The notes: generated by a model not told the origin, from the letters alone. A stretch of DNA of 64,000 nt from Helicobacter pullorum NCTC 12824 (GCF_017979475.1 NZ_JAERIT010000006.1:22839-86838); one strand, 5' to 3'. Positions 15,299 to 26,118 are shown, counted from the first letter of the stretch. Numbers and translations: made by a program.

Positions 15299-17872
15299 AT
15301 GAATTTACTAGAAAAACTCACTAACACTATGCAAGAAACACTAGAACAAGGCGCTTCTTTGGCATTACACAACCAAAACCAAGAAATCGAACCTATCCAC
15401 CTTTTTTGGGCAATGCTAACCAACACTAATTCTCTTTTAAACCAAGCCCTAAATCGCTTAAATATTGACAAAACTGCCCTAGAATTAGAAGCTAAAAGCC
15501 TAGCAAATAATCTCCCCAAAAGCTCCTCGCTTAGCAAAGAAACGCTAAAAATCTCACGAAATCTTAGCAATGCACTCAATCAAGCCGATGGTTTAGCCAC
15601 AAGCAATGGAGATTCTTACATTGCCATTGATACTTTTATCCTTGCTAACCTCAATGATGAAACAATCAAAAATCTTTTTGGCAAATACCTCGATATTAGC
15701 GAACTTAAAAAAACTTTTGAGGCAATGCGTGGCGGGGCAAAAATCGATTCTCAAAGTGGCGATGAAAACCTTGAATCTTTAGAAAAATTTGGGGTAGATT
15801 TAACCCAAAAAGCACTAGAGGGCAAACTAGACCCTGTAATTGGCAGAGATGAAGAAATCAACCATATGATGCAAATTTTAATCCGAAAAACCAAAAATAA
15901 TCCCATTTTATTAGGCGAACCCGGAGTTGGTAAAACCGCTGTTGTAGAGGGATTAGCCCAAAGAATCATCAAAAAAGAAGTCCCCATTTCTCTACAAAAC
16001 AAAAAAGTTATCGCCCTAGATATGAGTGCCTTAATTGCTGGAGCAAAATACCGCGGAGAGTTTGAAGATAGGCTAAAAAAAGTCATTGATGAAGTAACAA
16101 AAGCCAAAAATATTATACTTTTCATTGATGAGATTCACACCATTGTCGGTGCTGGTGCGAGTGAAGGTAGCATGGATGCTGCAAATATCCTAAAACCAGC
16201 TCTTGCAAGAGGGGAACTCCACACCATCGGTGCAACTACACTCAAAGAATATCGCAAATACTTCGAAAAAGATGCTGCTCTACAAAGGCGATTCCAACCT
16301 GTGCCTGTGAATGAACCAAGCGTCAATGAAGCTTTGCAAATCTTGCGTGGAATCAAAGAAAGACTTGAAGCTCACCATAATGTAACAATTACTGATAGCG
16401 CCTTAGTCGCAGCTGCAAAACTCTCAAACCGCTACATCACCGATAGATTCTTGCCTGATAAAGCCATTGATTTGATTGATGAAGCAGCAGCAGAGCTTAA
16501 AATGCAAATTGAATCAGAGCCAAGCGAACTAGCCAAAGTCAAAAGAGAAATTGAATCTCTCCAAGTCGAAAAAGAAGCACTTTTGATGGAAAAAAGCGAA
16601 AAAAACAATGCTAGAATCCAAGAAATCCAAAAAGAACTAAGCGATAAAAATGAAACCAAAAAGACGCTTGAAGCACAATTTGAAAATGAAAAGCAAGTTT
16701 TTAACGAAATTGCTAATATCAAAATTCAAATTGATTCACTAAGGACAGAAAGCACTTTGGCAAAACGCAATAGTGATTTCAACAAAGCCGCTGAAATTGA
16801 TTATGGAAAGATTCCAGAACTTGAAAAATCCCTAGAAGAGCAAAATCAAAAATGGGAAAAAATGCAAGAAGCAGGAACTCTACTTAGAAATGCAGTATTG
16901 CCAGAATCCATTGCTGCGGTTGTTAGCCGATGGACACAAATCCCAATTAAAAAAATGTTGCAAGATGAAAAGGATAGAATCTTGGGAATCGAGGAAGAGC
17001 TCAAAAAAGATGTTATAGGGCAAGACAAGGCACTTCACGCTATTGCAAGAGCCATCAAACGCAATAAAGCTGGACTTAGCGAACTAAATCGCCCCATTGG
17101 AAGCTTTTTATTCCTAGGACCCACTGGTGTAGGAAAAACAGAATCCGCTAAAACCCTAGCAAGATTCCTCTTTGATAGCGAGAAAAACCTCATTCGCATT
17201 GATATGAGTGAATATATGGAAAAACATGCTGCAAGCCGCCTTGTAGGTGCACCTCCGGGATATGTGGGCTATGAAGAGGGTGGACAACTCACAGAAGCGG
17301 TGAGAAGAAAGCCTTATAGTGTCGTGCTTTTTGATGAGATTGAAAAGGCACACCCCGATGTGTTTAATATGCTTTTGCAAGTGCTTGATGATGGAAGATT
17401 GACAGATAACAAAGGCGTGACAATTGATTTTAGAAACACTATTATCATTTTGACTAGCAATATTGCCAGCGATAAGATTATGGAACTAAAAGATGAAAAT
17501 GCCAAAGAAAAGGCAGTCAAAGAAGCACTAAAAGCGTATTTTAAACCCGAGTTTTTAAATAGACTTGATGATATTGTAATTTTCAATCCTTTGGGAATAG
17601 AGCAAATTACACATATTGTAGATATTCTCTTTAGAAATATCCAAAAGAAAGTGCTTGAGAGAGATATCCAAATAGAGTTAGAACAAAGCGCTAAAGAATT
17701 GATTGCAAAAGTTGGTTTTGACCCAACCTTTGGAGCTAGACCGCTTAAGAGAGCTTTGTATGAGGAAGTAGAAGATAGATTGGCTGATTTGATTTTACAA
17801 GGGGAAATCAAAGAAGGCAGCAAAGTAACTTTCTATGCAGAAAATGAGGAAATTAAGACAAAAATTTCTTAA
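15299..17872 (+). CDS. clpB: ATP-dependent disaggregase ClpB
   Basis: ClpB is the Hsp100 hexamer that rescues aggregated proteins together with DnaK. The 857-residue protein shows the N-terminal repeat domain (1-145), AAA+ domain 1 with Walker A GEPGVGKT near 206, a long coiled-coil middle domain (about 400-525, many Glu/Lys), and AAA+ domain 2 with GPTGVGKT near 606. It also has Walker B/sensor segments ([21 protein letters not shown]) and the C-terminal [15 protein letters not shown]. It is complete and of normal length. It has its own leader and faces the convergent pyruvyltransferase gene. Confidence 0.98.
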   Translation: MNLLEKLTNTMQETLEQGASLALHNQNQEIEPIHLFWAMLTNTNSLLNQALNRLNIDKTALELEAKSLANNLPKSSSLSKETLKISRNLSNALNQADGLATSNGDSYIAIDTFILANLNDETIKNLFGKYLDISELKKTFEAMRGGAKIDSQSGDENLESLEKFGVDLTQKALEGKLDPVIGRDEEINHMMQILIRKTKNNPILLGEPGVGKTAVVEGLAQRIIKKEVPISLQNKKVIALDMSALIAGAKYRGEFEDRLKKVIDEVTKAKNIILFIDEIHTIVGAGASEGSMDAANILKPALARGELHTIGATTLKEYRKYFEKDAALQRRFQPVPVNEPSVNEALQILRGIKERLEAHHNVTITDSALVAAAKLSNRYITDRFLPDKAIDLIDEAAAELKMQIESEPSELAKVKREIESLQVEKEALLMEKSEKNNARIQEIQKELSDKNETKKTLEAQFENEKQVFNEIANIKIQIDSLRTESTLAKRNSDFNKAAEIDYGKIPELEKSLEEQNQKWEKMQEAGTLLRNAVLPESIAAVVSRWTQIPIKKMLQDEKDRILGIEEELKKDVIGQDKALHAIARAIKRNKAGLSELNRPIGSFLFLGPTGVGKTESAKTLARFLFDSEKNLIRIDMSEYMEKHAASRLVGAPPGYVGYEEGGQLTEAVRRKPYSVVLFDEIEKAHPDVFNMLLQVLDDGRLTDNKGVTIDFRNTIIILTSNIASDKIMELKDENAKEKAVKEALKAYFKPEFLNRLDDIVIFNPLGIEQITHIVDILFRNIQKKVLERDIQIELEQSAKELIAKVGFDPTFGARPLKRALYEEVEDRLADLILQGEIKEGSKVTFYAENEEIKTKIS

Positions 17873-17876
17873 ACAC

Positions 17877-17899
17877 CTATCAAGCCAAAGGCTTGGTAG
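17877..17899 (+). terminator. Hairpin after clpB
   Basis: Ten-base arms (17877-17886 and 17890-17899, one G-T pair) around AAA stand five bases after the clpB stop. There is no T-run on either side, so it may be a weak terminator or a 3'-end stabiliser. Confidence 0.45.
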
Positions 17900-17940
17900 A
17901 TAACCCCTAATAACTCCATCATTGATTTAAAATTCCAAAA

Positions 17941-19383
17941 CTAATTAATCAATTTTTCATAGTATCTCTTTTTTAATCGCCAATACCGCACCCAAAACCA
18001 TAAATATCCCCCTTTATACCATTGCTTGTGTGATTTGATAAAAGCTTCCCCTATTTTATAGCATAAACTTTGTTTGTATAATAAAGATTCTTGATAATCT
18101 TCATATTCTTCCAATTTAAACTTTTTACCCATACTGATTTCTTGATAGAAACGGTGGGTACGGAAAATATTATAAAGTACCACAGGAAGAATTAAAAACC
18201 CTATTGTATCTTTGGCATTAAAAACAATTGCAATCCCAAATTTATAGCACAAGTGATTTTTCACCCTTTTTACTGCACCTATAGGCTTTTTATTTTGAAT
18301 CTTATCCAGCGTTTTTTGAAACTCCAAATAAATCCTTTGAAGCTCTTTGCCTTGCAACTTACTCACTTCCTCTTTGAAGTTAGAAATATCACACATTAGA
18401 CTTTTATCCAGCTCACTAATCTTTCTTAAAAGATTGCTTTTATAGATTCTTGCCTGCAATGCCTCATAAGTTTCTTTGTGTTTATAGGGAAAAACCTCGA
18501 TTAATTCTTGTTTTAATCGCTCCACTTTTTGTAATGGCACTGCATATTCTTGTATGATTTTTTCTTTCATAGAATCTTTGTATTGCAAAATCTCATCTAA
18601 ACCCTTCCGGATATCAAACACAAAGGGCTTTGGCATATCATATACGCTATAATAATCTTCAAATTTCCAATTCTGTCCTACTGCCATTGTTTTAGTGCAT
18701 ATCACTCGAATATTTGGGATTCCCATTCCATCAGCAATAATCAGCCCATGCATTGCTGAAGATAAAATACAATGGCATTGTGCGATTTTTTCTAAATTTT
18801 CCATACATGAGTGGTGCACATCAATTAAAATACTATTTGGAATTGCTTCTTGCAATTGTTTAAAAGATTCTAAATTTACCTCTGTATGGTGAGGTATAAT
18901 TCCCACGTCATAGATTTTTTGAATTTGAGTTTTATCAATCAATTTTTCAGCCAAAATTCCCGGATCTGCCAAAACAACCCCACTCAAATCTTGCCCCAAA
19001 ACCTTTTCCAAAACTGCCTTAGTTTTCCGCCCTCTTAGTGCATAAATTTCAATCTCCCTTGAAAACTTCATCGGATTTAAACCTGTTTGCGAAGGCTGCC
19101 TTATAAACCCACTTCCCCAAATTTTTAAAGGCTTTTTTATCATTTCTAAATTCGCAAAATTCATCTCCAAAGAGGGAGGCAATCCCCAACCCAAAATACT
19201 CCCGATAGCCAACAATTCTGCTTCTTGGACATTTTTATAATCCACTTTAAATCCAAAAAATCGCTCCACTAACTCCAAATTCAGAGCATCACCTAAATTA
19301 TACTCTCCCCTCCAATAATACAAGGGAATGCTTGATAAATTACTATTTAGCCCCCCCCCCCCCAATCTATCAATTCTACTCAT
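17941..19383 (-). CDS. Phase-variable polysaccharide pyruvyltransferase family protein
   Basis: A 480-residue protein whose first 260 residues match the pyruvyltransferase fold (YYWRGEYNLGDALNLELVERFFG near 21-43, GSILGWG, WGSGFI, YALRGRKTKAVLE, ILSSAMHGLIIADGMGIPNI near 210-230). Such enzymes add ketal-linked pyruvate to surface glycans. The C-terminal 200 residues are basic and helical and are not recognised. A G13 tract encodes four glycines at residues 8-11. In this sequence the frame is open (ON); a change of one or two Gs would stop translation after a few residues. It stands alone, convergent with clpB and divergent from pyrD. Confidence 0.82.
   Translation of the reverse strand: MSRIDRLGGGGLNSNLSSIPLYYWRGEYNLGDALNLELVERFFGFKVDYKNVQEAELLAIGSILGWGLPPSLEMNFANLEMIKKPLKIWGSGFIRQPSQTGLNPMKFSREIEIYALRGRKTKAVLEKVLGQDLSGVVLADPGILAEKLIDKTQIQKIYDVGIIPHHTEVNLESFKQLQEAIPNSILIDVHHSCMENLEKIAQCHCILSSAMHGLIIADGMGIPNIRVICTKTMAVGQNWKFEDYYSVYDMPKPFVFDIRKGLDEILQYKDSMKEKIIQEYAVPLQKVERLKQELIEVFPYKHKETYEALQARIYKSNLLRKISELDKSLMCDISNFKEEVSKLQGKELQRIYLEFQKTLDKIQNKKPIGAVKRVKNHLCYKFGIAIVFNAKDTIGFLILPVVLYNIFRTHRFYQEISMGKKFKLEEYEDYQESLLYKQSLCYKIGEAFIKSHKQWYKGGYLWFWVRYWRLKKRYYEKLIN
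19351..19363 (-). repeat. G13 homopolymer switch in the pyruvyltransferase gene
   Basis: Thirteen consecutive C on the plus strand (G on the coding strand) beginning seven codons after the ATG. Tracts of this length in Helicobacter and Campylobacter slip at high frequency and switch surface-structure genes on and off. It is the only such long G/C tract that I found in the window. Confidence 0.95.
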
Positions 19384-19497
19384 TTAGATTCCTTATTTCT
19401 TTTTTAGATTAAATTATGATTATACTTTCAGAAAGTTTAAAAATTTATTTAAATAAAAATGCTACAATTACAGAATCAATTTTAATTAGAGGCAATA

Positions 19498-20553
19498 ATG
19501 TTTAGTTACCAATCCATACGACCCTATTTATTTAAAAGCGACCCAGAAAAAGCACATCATTTTATTGAAATATGTGCAAAATTAGCTCCAAAGATTCCGG
19601 GAATATTACCTCTACTTTCTCAAAAAACTTGTATTGACAATCCTATTTTGGCTCAAAAAATTGATGGTATGGACTTTTATAATCCCATAGGTTTAGCAGC
19701 AGGATTTGATAAAAATGCCACAATGATACATTCCTTAAGTGCATTAGGATTCTCACATTTAGAGCTTGGTGCAGCCACTCCAAACCCACAAAGCGGCAAT
19801 GAAAAACCTCGTTTATGGCGACACATACAAGAAGAATCAATCCAAAATGCAATGGGCTTTAATAATGACGGTGCAGATACTATTGCAAATCGCTTAGAAA
19901 AATTATATCCTTTTGCGATTCCTCTAGGTTTGAATATCGGCAAAAACAAAACTACTCCACAAGAAAAAGCATTAGAAGACTATCTTTCTTTGGCAAAGAG
20001 TTTTGCAAATTGCACGGATTACCTAAGCGTCAATATCAGCTCTCCAAATACCCCAAATTTGCGTGATTTACAAAATGAATCTTTTATACAAGAATTATTT
20101 TTAGAACTTTGCAAAATCTATCAAAAGCCTATATACCTCAAAATTGCACCAGATTTAAGCATAGATTCTATCCTCAAACTCACAGAAGTTGCTATCAATG
20201 ATGGTGCTAAGGGAATTATTGCCACTAATACCACTTTGGATTATTCACTTCTCCCAAATCCAAAAGAAAAAGGCGGTTTAAGCGGTAAAGTTTTAGCCCA
20301 AAAAAGCAAAGAAATCCTAAAAGAAATCGCCAAAGTTTATGCCAAAAAAACAACCATCATTAGCGTAGGAGGTATAGCAACCCCTCAAGATGTTTTTGAA
20401 AGAATCACACTTGGTGCAAATTTGGTTCAAATCTATACTTCCCTTATCTTTGAAGGTCCTATGTTGATAAAAAAACTCAATGAAGGCTTGGTGCAAATTT
20501 TGGAAGACCATCATTTTGTAAATATACAAGATGCAATAGGTATCAACTTATGA
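19498..20553 (+). CDS. pyrD: Dihydroorotate dehydrogenase (quinone)
   Basis: Class 2 PyrD oxidises dihydroorotate to orotate with quinone at the inner membrane. The 351-residue protein has the N-terminal membrane-association helices (about 1-50), FMN-binding GLAAGFDKNA (about 63-72), the catalytic segment SVNISSPNTPNLRDLQ (about 178-193) and C-terminal SVGGIATPQDVFERI with YTSLIFEGP. A -10-like TACAAT lies at 19462-19467. It overlaps the next gene by four bases (ATGA) and starts a seven-gene operon. Confidence 0.96.
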   Translation: MFSYQSIRPYLFKSDPEKAHHFIEICAKLAPKIPGILPLLSQKTCIDNPILAQKIDGMDFYNPIGLAAGFDKNATMIHSLSALGFSHLELGAATPNPQSGNEKPRLWRHIQEESIQNAMGFNNDGADTIANRLEKLYPFAIPLGLNIGKNKTTPQEKALEDYLSLAKSFANCTDYLSVNISSPNTPNLRDLQNESFIQELFLELCKIYQKPIYLKIAPDLSIDSILKLTEVAINDGAKGIIATNTTLDYSLLPNPKEKGGLSGKVLAQKSKEILKEIAKVYAKKTTIISVGGIATPQDVFERITLGANLVQIYTSLIFEGPMLIKKLNEGLVQILEDHHFVNIQDAIGINL

Positions 20554-21860
20554 AAATAGCTCGATTATTAATTTTATTTGCTTATTTAACAGGAGTTTTA
20601 ATGGCACAAGAATCTGTTCTCCCAAAACATTATCAAACAACGCTAAAAAATGGTTTAGAAGTTTTTATTATCCCTTTAAAAAACCAAAGCAATGTTATCA
20701 CAACAGATATTTTTTACAAAGTCGGAAGTCGCAATGAAACAATGGGCAAAAGCGGCATTGCACATATGCTAGAACATTTAAATTTCAAATCTACAAAAAA
20801 TCTTAAAGCAGGTGAATTTGATAAAATCGTAAAAAGTTTTGGAGGTGGGACAAATGCCTCTACAAGCTTTGATTATACACATTATTACATCAAATCAAGC
20901 TCCCAAAATCTAGGCAAAAGCCTAAAACTTTTTGCTGAACTTATGCAAAATCTCAAGCTCAATGATGAAGAATTTCAACCCGAACGCAATGTCGTAGCAG
21001 AAGAAAGATTATGGCGGACAGATAATAATCCGATGGGATATTTATATTTTAGACTCTTTAATACTGCCTATGTGTATCACCCTTATCACTGGACACCCAT
21101 TGGCTTTATGGAAGATATTAGAAATTGGAGTATTGAAGATATTAGAGAGTTTCACAAAACCTATTATCAACCCAAAAATGCTAGTATTGTAATTGCAGGT
21201 GATATCAACGAAAAAGAAGCACTAAAAGAAGTAAAAAAATATTTTGAATCCATTCCTAATACCAACTTAGAGATACCAAAACTTCACACAATTGAACCCA
21301 AACAAGATGGCTTGCGTCAAACCAACATACACAAACAAACAGAAGTAGAAATTCTAGCCCTTGCTTATAAAATCCCTCCCTTTAATCACAAAGATCAAAT
21401 TGCCCTAAGTGCTTTGAGTGAGATTTTAAGTGGCGGGAAAAGCAGCATATTATCAAGCGTCCTTGTAGATAAAAAAAGGCTTGCAGCAGAAGTTTATGCC
21501 TATAATATGGATTTAATTGATGAGGGGGTGTTTATCATAATGGCTTTGGCAAATTCCAGCATTAGCCTAGATAAAATCCAAAAAGAGATTCTAGCCCAAA
21601 TTGAATCTATCAAGCAAGGGAAGTTAAAACAAAGCGAGCTAGACAAAGTCAAAACGAATATGCGTGCAAATTTTTTATATGAATTAGAATCTAGCAGTGG
21701 AGTGGCAAACCTCTTTGGCTCTTACATTGCAAGGGGAGATTTGCAAACTCTACTTGATTTTGAAAAAAATTTTGAAGCACTCAAAATACAAGATATTATA
21801 GAAGTAGCTAATAAATATTTTAATCTCAACAATGCTACTATTGCAACTTTGCAAAAGTGA
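20550..21860 (+). CDS. M16-family zinc peptidase (PqqE/PqqL-like)
   Basis: The 436-residue protein has a signal peptide (about 1-20) and the inverted zinc motif HxxEH at residues 72-76 (AHMLEHLNF), with a downstream Glu in the family's NVVAEERLWR segment. A second M16 domain (about 195-370) completes one half of the peptidase clamp. Family members degrade small peptides in the periplasm. Position between pyrD and dapA is as I recall for H. pylori. The physiological substrate is unknown. Confidence 0.9.
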   Translation: MKIARLLILFAYLTGVLMAQESVLPKHYQTTLKNGLEVFIIPLKNQSNVITTDIFYKVGSRNETMGKSGIAHMLEHLNFKSTKNLKAGEFDKIVKSFGGGTNASTSFDYTHYYIKSSSQNLGKSLKLFAELMQNLKLNDEEFQPERNVVAEERLWRTDNNPMGYLYFRLFNTAYVYHPYHWTPIGFMEDIRNWSIEDIREFHKTYYQPKNASIVIAGDINEKEALKEVKKYFESIPNTNLEIPKLHTIEPKQDGLRQTNIHKQTEVEILALAYKIPPFNHKDQIALSALSEILSGGKSSILSSVLVDKKRLAAEVYAYNMDLIDEGVFIIMALANSSISLDKIQKEILAQIESIKQGKLKQSELDKVKTNMRANFLYELESSSGVANLFGSYIARGDLQTLLDFEKNFEALKIQDIIEVANKYFNLNNATIATLQK

Positions 21861-21866
21861 GGAAAT

Positions 21867-22781
21867 ATGCAAACAAAAGAACAAATTATTGGTGCGATGA
21901 CTGCCTTAATCACACCCTTTAAAAACAACAAACTAGACTTAGAAACTTACGAAAAATTAATCCAAAGACAAATTAATAATGGCATTGATGTTATTGTGCC
22001 AGTTGGGACTACCGGAGAATCCGCCACACTTAGCCACCAAGAGCACAAAGAATGTATCGAGGTCGCCCTTAGTGTTGCCAAAAAAAATAAGCTTGATGGC
22101 AAAAATATCAAAGTCTTAGCGGGAGCTGGGAGCAATTCCACACAAGAAGCCATCGAGCTTGCAAAATTTGCAGAAAATACCGGAGCTGATGGAATCTTGT
22201 GTGTAACTCCTTATTATAATAAACCCACACAAGAAGGACTTTATCAACACTACAAAAGTGTTGCAAATGCAATTTCTATCCCATTAATGCTCTATAATGT
22301 CCCCGGACGCACTGGAGTAAATCTCGAAAATCACACAATTTTAAGGCTTTTTAACGAAGTGCAAAATATCTATGCTATCAAAGAAGCGAGTGGGAATCTC
22401 GAAAAAATCATTGATTTAAATGCCAAAGCAAAAAACCTAATTATCACAAGCGGAGATGATGTTATTAATTACCCCGTGCTTTGCTGTGGAGGTATGGGAG
22501 TGATTTCAGTAACCTCTAATCTCTTACCCAACAAAGTTGCAGAACTCACTCATAGCATTCTATTAGAATCTAATTACCAAAAAGCACACAATCTTAGCAA
22601 TGAACTTTATGCTATCAACAAAGCCCTTTTCATCGAAAGCAATCCAATCCCTATAAAAGCTGCGATGTATCTAAACGGACTTCTTCATACTTTAGAATAC
22701 CGCTTACCACTTGTTCCACCAAGTGCAGAAAATCTTAAAATTTTAGAAAATATCTTAACAAAATACGAGGTAGTCAAATGA
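21867..22781 (+). CDS. dapA: 4-hydroxy-tetrahydrodipicolinate synthase
   Basis: DapA condenses pyruvate with aspartate semialdehyde, the first step of the diaminopimelate/lysine branch that feeds peptidoglycan. In 304 residues the TIM barrel shows [14 protein letters not shown] (47-60), Tyr143 in YNVPGRTG and the Schiff-base Lys172 in [12 protein letters not shown]-type ribosome site lies before the ATG. It overlaps the following SDR gene by four bases. Confidence 0.97.
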   Translation: MQTKEQIIGAMTALITPFKNNKLDLETYEKLIQRQINNGIDVIVPVGTTGESATLSHQEHKECIEVALSVAKKNKLDGKNIKVLAGAGSNSTQEAIELAKFAENTGADGILCVTPYYNKPTQEGLYQHYKSVANAISIPLMLYNVPGRTGVNLENHTILRLFNEVQNIYAIKEASGNLEKIIDLNAKAKNLIITSGDDVINYPVLCCGGMGVISVTSNLLPNKVAELTHSILLESNYQKAHNLSNELYAINKALFIESNPIPIKAAMYLNGLLHTLEYRLPLVPPSAENLKILENILTKYEVVK

Positions 22782-23560
22782 TAGAAAATTTCAAAGGAAA
22801 AACATTAGTTATCAGCGGAGCGACGCGTGGGATAGGCAAAGCAATTCTTTATCGTTTTGCACAAAATGGAGTAAATATTGCCTTTACCTACAATAAAAAC
22901 GAAGAAGAAGCGCAAAAAATAATTGCCGATGTAGAAACCAAATACAAAATCAAAGCCAAAGCCTATCCGCTAAATGTCTTAGAGCCTGAAACATACAAAG
23001 AATTATTTGCAAAAATTGATGAAGATTTTGAAAGAGTGGATTTTTTTATTAGCAATGCAATTATTTATGGCAAAAGCGTAGTTGGTGGATTTGCTCCCTT
23101 TATGCGTCTTAAACCAAAAGGTTTAAACAATATTTACACAGCAACCGTTCTAGCTTTTGTCGTAGGAGCACAAGAAGCAGCTAAAAGAATGCAAAAAATA
23201 GGTGGCGGGAGCATTATCACTCTAAGCTCTACTGGGAATCTTGTCTATATGCCAAATTATGCAGGGCATGGCAATTCAAAAAATGCAGTAGAAACAATGG
23301 TAAAATACGCCGCAATGGAGCTTGGAGAGTATAATATACGAGTTAATGCGGTGAGTGGTGGTCCTATTGATACAGATGCACTCAAAGCATTCCCAGATTA
23401 TGCTGAGGTAAAAGCGAAAGTTGAAGAGCAATCTCCACTCAATCGAATGGGCAAACCAGAAGATATTGCGGGAGCTTGTTTATTCTTATGTGACGAAAAT
23501 GCAAGTGCATGGCTCACAGGACAAACAATTGTAATTGATGGTGGCACAAGCTTTAAGTAA
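22778..23560 (+). CDS. Short-chain dehydrogenase, FabL-like enoyl-ACP reductase candidate
   Basis: A 260-residue SDR with cofactor loop [10 protein letters not shown] (13-22). The catalytic residues are Tyr161 and Lys168, six residues apart (YAGHGNSK). This Y-X6-K spacing is that of enoyl-ACP reductases such as FabI/FabL, not the Y-X3-K of ordinary SDRs. Orthologs in Helicobacter are often labelled 7-alpha-hydroxysteroid dehydrogenase, which the spacing argues against. It would act in fatty-acid elongation. Overlaps dapA by four bases and pgsA by one. Confidence 0.8.
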   Translation: MIENFKGKTLVISGATRGIGKAILYRFAQNGVNIAFTYNKNEEEAQKIIADVETKYKIKAKAYPLNVLEPETYKELFAKIDEDFERVDFFISNAIIYGKSVVGGFAPFMRLKPKGLNNIYTATVLAFVVGAQEAAKRMQKIGGGSIITLSSTGNLVYMPNYAGHGNSKNAVETMVKYAAMELGEYNIRVNAVSGGPIDTDALKAFPDYAEVKAKVEEQSPLNRMGKPEDIAGACLFLCDENASAWLTGQTIVIDGGTSFK

Positions 23561-24102
23561 TGAATTTAAAAACCCTACCTAATATTCTAACTACACTTAG
23601 AATCGGTTTTGCATTTTTGCTTTTAGCCATTTTGCTTTATGGGCGAGATTGGTTGCCAGATTCAATCCACCCCACTTGGATAAATTACCTTGCTTGTTTG
23701 GTTTTTTGCCTTGCTAGCATTACTGATTTTTTTGATGGCTTTATTGCGAGAAACTTTCAAGTAACAAGTGTTTTTGGTGAGATTTTTGACCCACTTGCAG
23801 ATAAATTATTAATGCTGAGTGCTTTTATTGGGCTTTTAATCCTCAATAGGGCTGATGCATGGGCAGTTTTTTTGATTTTGGGGAGAGAATTTTTCATCAC
23901 AGGATTAAGAGTTATTGCAGCAAGCAAAGGTTTAAAAGTCGCTGCATCTAACCTTGGCAAATACAAAACCGGCTTACAAATCACCGCCATTGCCTTTTTA
24001 TTGATGGATTATTCTTTTGCCAATGCGACTTTATGGCTTGCAGTTATCATTACACTTTATTCGGGCTATGATTATGCCAAAGCCTACACAAAAACAAGAT
24101 AA
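23560..24102 (+). CDS. pgsA: CDP-diacylglycerol-glycerol-3-phosphate 3-phosphatidyltransferase
   Basis: PgsA makes phosphatidylglycerol-phosphate in the inner membrane. The 180-residue protein has about five transmembrane segments and the complete CDP-alcohol phosphotransferase signature DG-x2-AR-x8-G-x3-D-x3-D (DGFIARNFQ to DPLADK, about residues 54-77). Its ATG overlaps the stop of the SDR gene. Confidence 0.95.
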   Translation: MNLKTLPNILTTLRIGFAFLLLAILLYGRDWLPDSIHPTWINYLACLVFCLASITDFFDGFIARNFQVTSVFGEIFDPLADKLLMLSAFIGLLILNRADAWAVFLILGREFFITGLRVIAASKGLKVAASNLGKYKTGLQITAIAFLLMDYSFANATLWLAVIITLYSGYDYAKAYTKTR

Positions 24103-24118
24103 TAAATAAGGGATTCTT

Positions 24119-25189
24119 ATGGGATTAATCGGTTCAATTCTAGTTTTAGCCTTTTTGGTTTTTTTCCATGAATTAGGGCATTTCTTAGCTGCAAAATTTT
24201 TTGGAGTGAAAGTAGAAGCCTTTAGCATAGGCTTTGGGAGTCAAAAACTCTGGAAAAAACAAATCGGCGAGACAGAATATTCCTTGCGACCTATTCCACT
24301 TGGCGGTTTTGTTCAGCTCAAAGGGCAAAGCGATATAGACCCAAAAAATCGTAATTATGATAACGATAGCCTATATGGGATTGCAGGATATAAAAGATTG
24401 ATTATCTTGGCTGCTGGTTCTTTTTTCAATCTTCTTTTAGCTTTTTTGCTTTATATTGCCATTGCCCTAATAGGACAAAATGAATTAGCCCCCGTTATAG
24501 GTAAAGTTCAAGAAAATAGCCCTGCAAGCCTTGCAAACCTAAAAGCCGGAGATGAAATCACCTCAATTAATGGAGAAAATATTCGCACTTGGAATGCTCT
24601 TAATGAAACAATTGCCGCTTCGCAAGGGAATTTAGAAATTACATTTTTACGCGACAATCAAGAGCATACCACCACCTTAACACCCAAAATTGGCACAAGC
24701 AAGAATCTTTTTGGAGAAACAATCACACGCCCACTCATTGGGATTGTCGCTGCTAATGAATTAAGGATTGTTTCTTATTCACTCACAGAAAGTATCCCTT
24801 ATGCGTTTTTTCAAACTCTACAAGCTGGGACTTTAATTTTGCAAGGTTTGGAAAAAATGATTATGGGAGTTGTGCCTCTTAGCGAAGTAGGCGGAGTTGT
24901 ATCCATTGTCTCTATCACCAAAAAAGCAACCGAGCTAGGAATTGTTACTCTTTTTACCTTTACTGCTTTGATTTCGGTGAATCTTGGTATTTTAAACCTC
25001 TTGCCTATCCCTGCATTAGATGGCGGACACATCGTTTTTACCCTCTATGAAATGATTACCAAAAAAATTCCAAGCCTTAATACCCTTTATCGCCTAACAA
25101 TTGCTGGTTGGGTTTTTTTGTTTGGACTTATGGGGCTTGGGTTGTATAATGATATGATTCGGATTATGAATGGCACAATGCCTTTTTAA
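24119..25189 (+). CDS. rseP: Site-2 protease RseP (M50)
   Basis: RseP cleaves transmembrane segments of regulators and remnant signal peptides within the inner membrane. The 356-residue protein shows the zinc motif HELGH at residues 17-21, a single PDZ domain (about 125-205, GKVQENSPASLANLKAGDEI) and the third ligand motif NLLPIPALDGGH (about 297-308). Four or more membrane segments are visible. Only one PDZ domain rather than the two of E. coli, which is common in Campylobacterota. Confidence 0.94.
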   Translation: MGLIGSILVLAFLVFFHELGHFLAAKFFGVKVEAFSIGFGSQKLWKKQIGETEYSLRPIPLGGFVQLKGQSDIDPKNRNYDNDSLYGIAGYKRLIILAAGSFFNLLLAFLLYIAIALIGQNELAPVIGKVQENSPASLANLKAGDEITSINGENIRTWNALNETIAASQGNLEITFLRDNQEHTTTLTPKIGTSKNLFGETITRPLIGIVAANELRIVSYSLTESIPYAFFQTLQAGTLILQGLEKMIMGVVPLSEVGGVVSIVSITKKATELGIVTLFTFTALISVNLGILNLLPIPALDGGHIVFTLYEMITKKIPSLNTLYRLTIAGWVFLFGLMGLGLYNDMIRIMNGTMPF

Positions 25190-25198
25190 AGGAATTTT

Positions 25199-25870
25199 AT
25201 GAATCGCTTTCAAGAAAACCTCATCAATGCAATTGACAAAATAGAAAAAGCTAGAATCTCTGTGGATAGACACCGAATCATAAGGCTTGTAGCAGTGAGC
25301 AAGTATGTAAGCCACCAAGAAATCCAAGCTCTCTATGAATGCGGACAAAGAGCCTTTGGAGAAAACAAAGTGCAAGATCTATCTTATAAATCCCAAACCT
25401 TAGAATCTCTACCCTTAGAGTGGCATTTCATAGGAAATCTCCAAAGCAATAAAATCAATGCCTTATTAAAACTCAAACCTTTTATGTTTCATAGTTTGCA
25501 CTCCCTCTCTCTTGCTAATGAACTTCAAAAACGATTAGAGAGGGAAAACCTCACACTAAAAACGCTTCTACAAATCAATAGTGCAAAAGAAACCACAAAA
25601 AGTGGATTTGATCCAGAATCTGCCTATGAATCTTATCTTCAGATTCAAGAAACCTGCCCTAATATCAAGCTTTGTGGATTAATGAGTATCGGAGCACACA
25701 CACAAGATACCAAAATTATCCAAAATAGTTTTGAGCTAACTTCAAAAATCTATGAAAAACTCCAAAAAAATGGTGCAAATATCTTAAGCATGGGAATGAG
25801 TGGAGATTTTGAACTTGCTATCAAATGCGGAAGTAACTGCGTAAGACTTGGGAGCACCCTCTTTAAATAA
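25199..25870 (+). CDS. yggS: Pyridoxal-phosphate homeostasis protein YggS
   Basis: A 223-residue single-domain PLP-binding TIM-barrel protein of the YggS/PROSC family, which keeps free PLP balanced and has no known enzymatic reaction. The PLP lysine is in AVSKYVSHQEI (about 33-43). Other family segments are FGENKVQDL, WHFIGNLQSNK and GLMSIGAH, and the C-terminal LSMGMSGDFELAI. It ends the pyrD-to-yggS gene series; a 248-base region without a gene follows. Confidence 0.94.
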   Translation: MNRFQENLINAIDKIEKARISVDRHRIIRLVAVSKYVSHQEIQALYECGQRAFGENKVQDLSYKSQTLESLPLEWHFIGNLQSNKINALLKLKPFMFHSLHSLSLANELQKRLERENLTLKTLLQINSAKETTKSGFDPESAYESYLQIQETCPNIKLCGLMSIGAHTQDTKIIQNSFELTSKIYEKLQKNGANILSMGMSGDFELAIKCGSNCVRLGSTLFK

Positions 25871-26118
25871 AATCTCATTTCAATGCAACCTTTCTATACA
25901 ACAATATAAAAACAACTTCAAAATCTAGGAGGCTTAAGATTACCAAACCTATTAGCCCCCAAATATAAATCCCAACTTTCCTACAACAAAAACCTTCCAA
26001 ATCTCTTTATATCGCTGCAAGATATATAGGCATTCATAATCCTTTTTTCAACGCATATTATTTCTATGGTTGCTTTAAAGTTTTTGTTTGTCAAAATGCG
26101 TATAGATTCTTGAGGTAT

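Noticed and set aside
15751..17823. Several long minus-strand frames inside clpB
   Set aside because: They mirror the clpB codon pattern, lack ribosome sites and have low-complexity Ser/Ile/Phe-rich translations.
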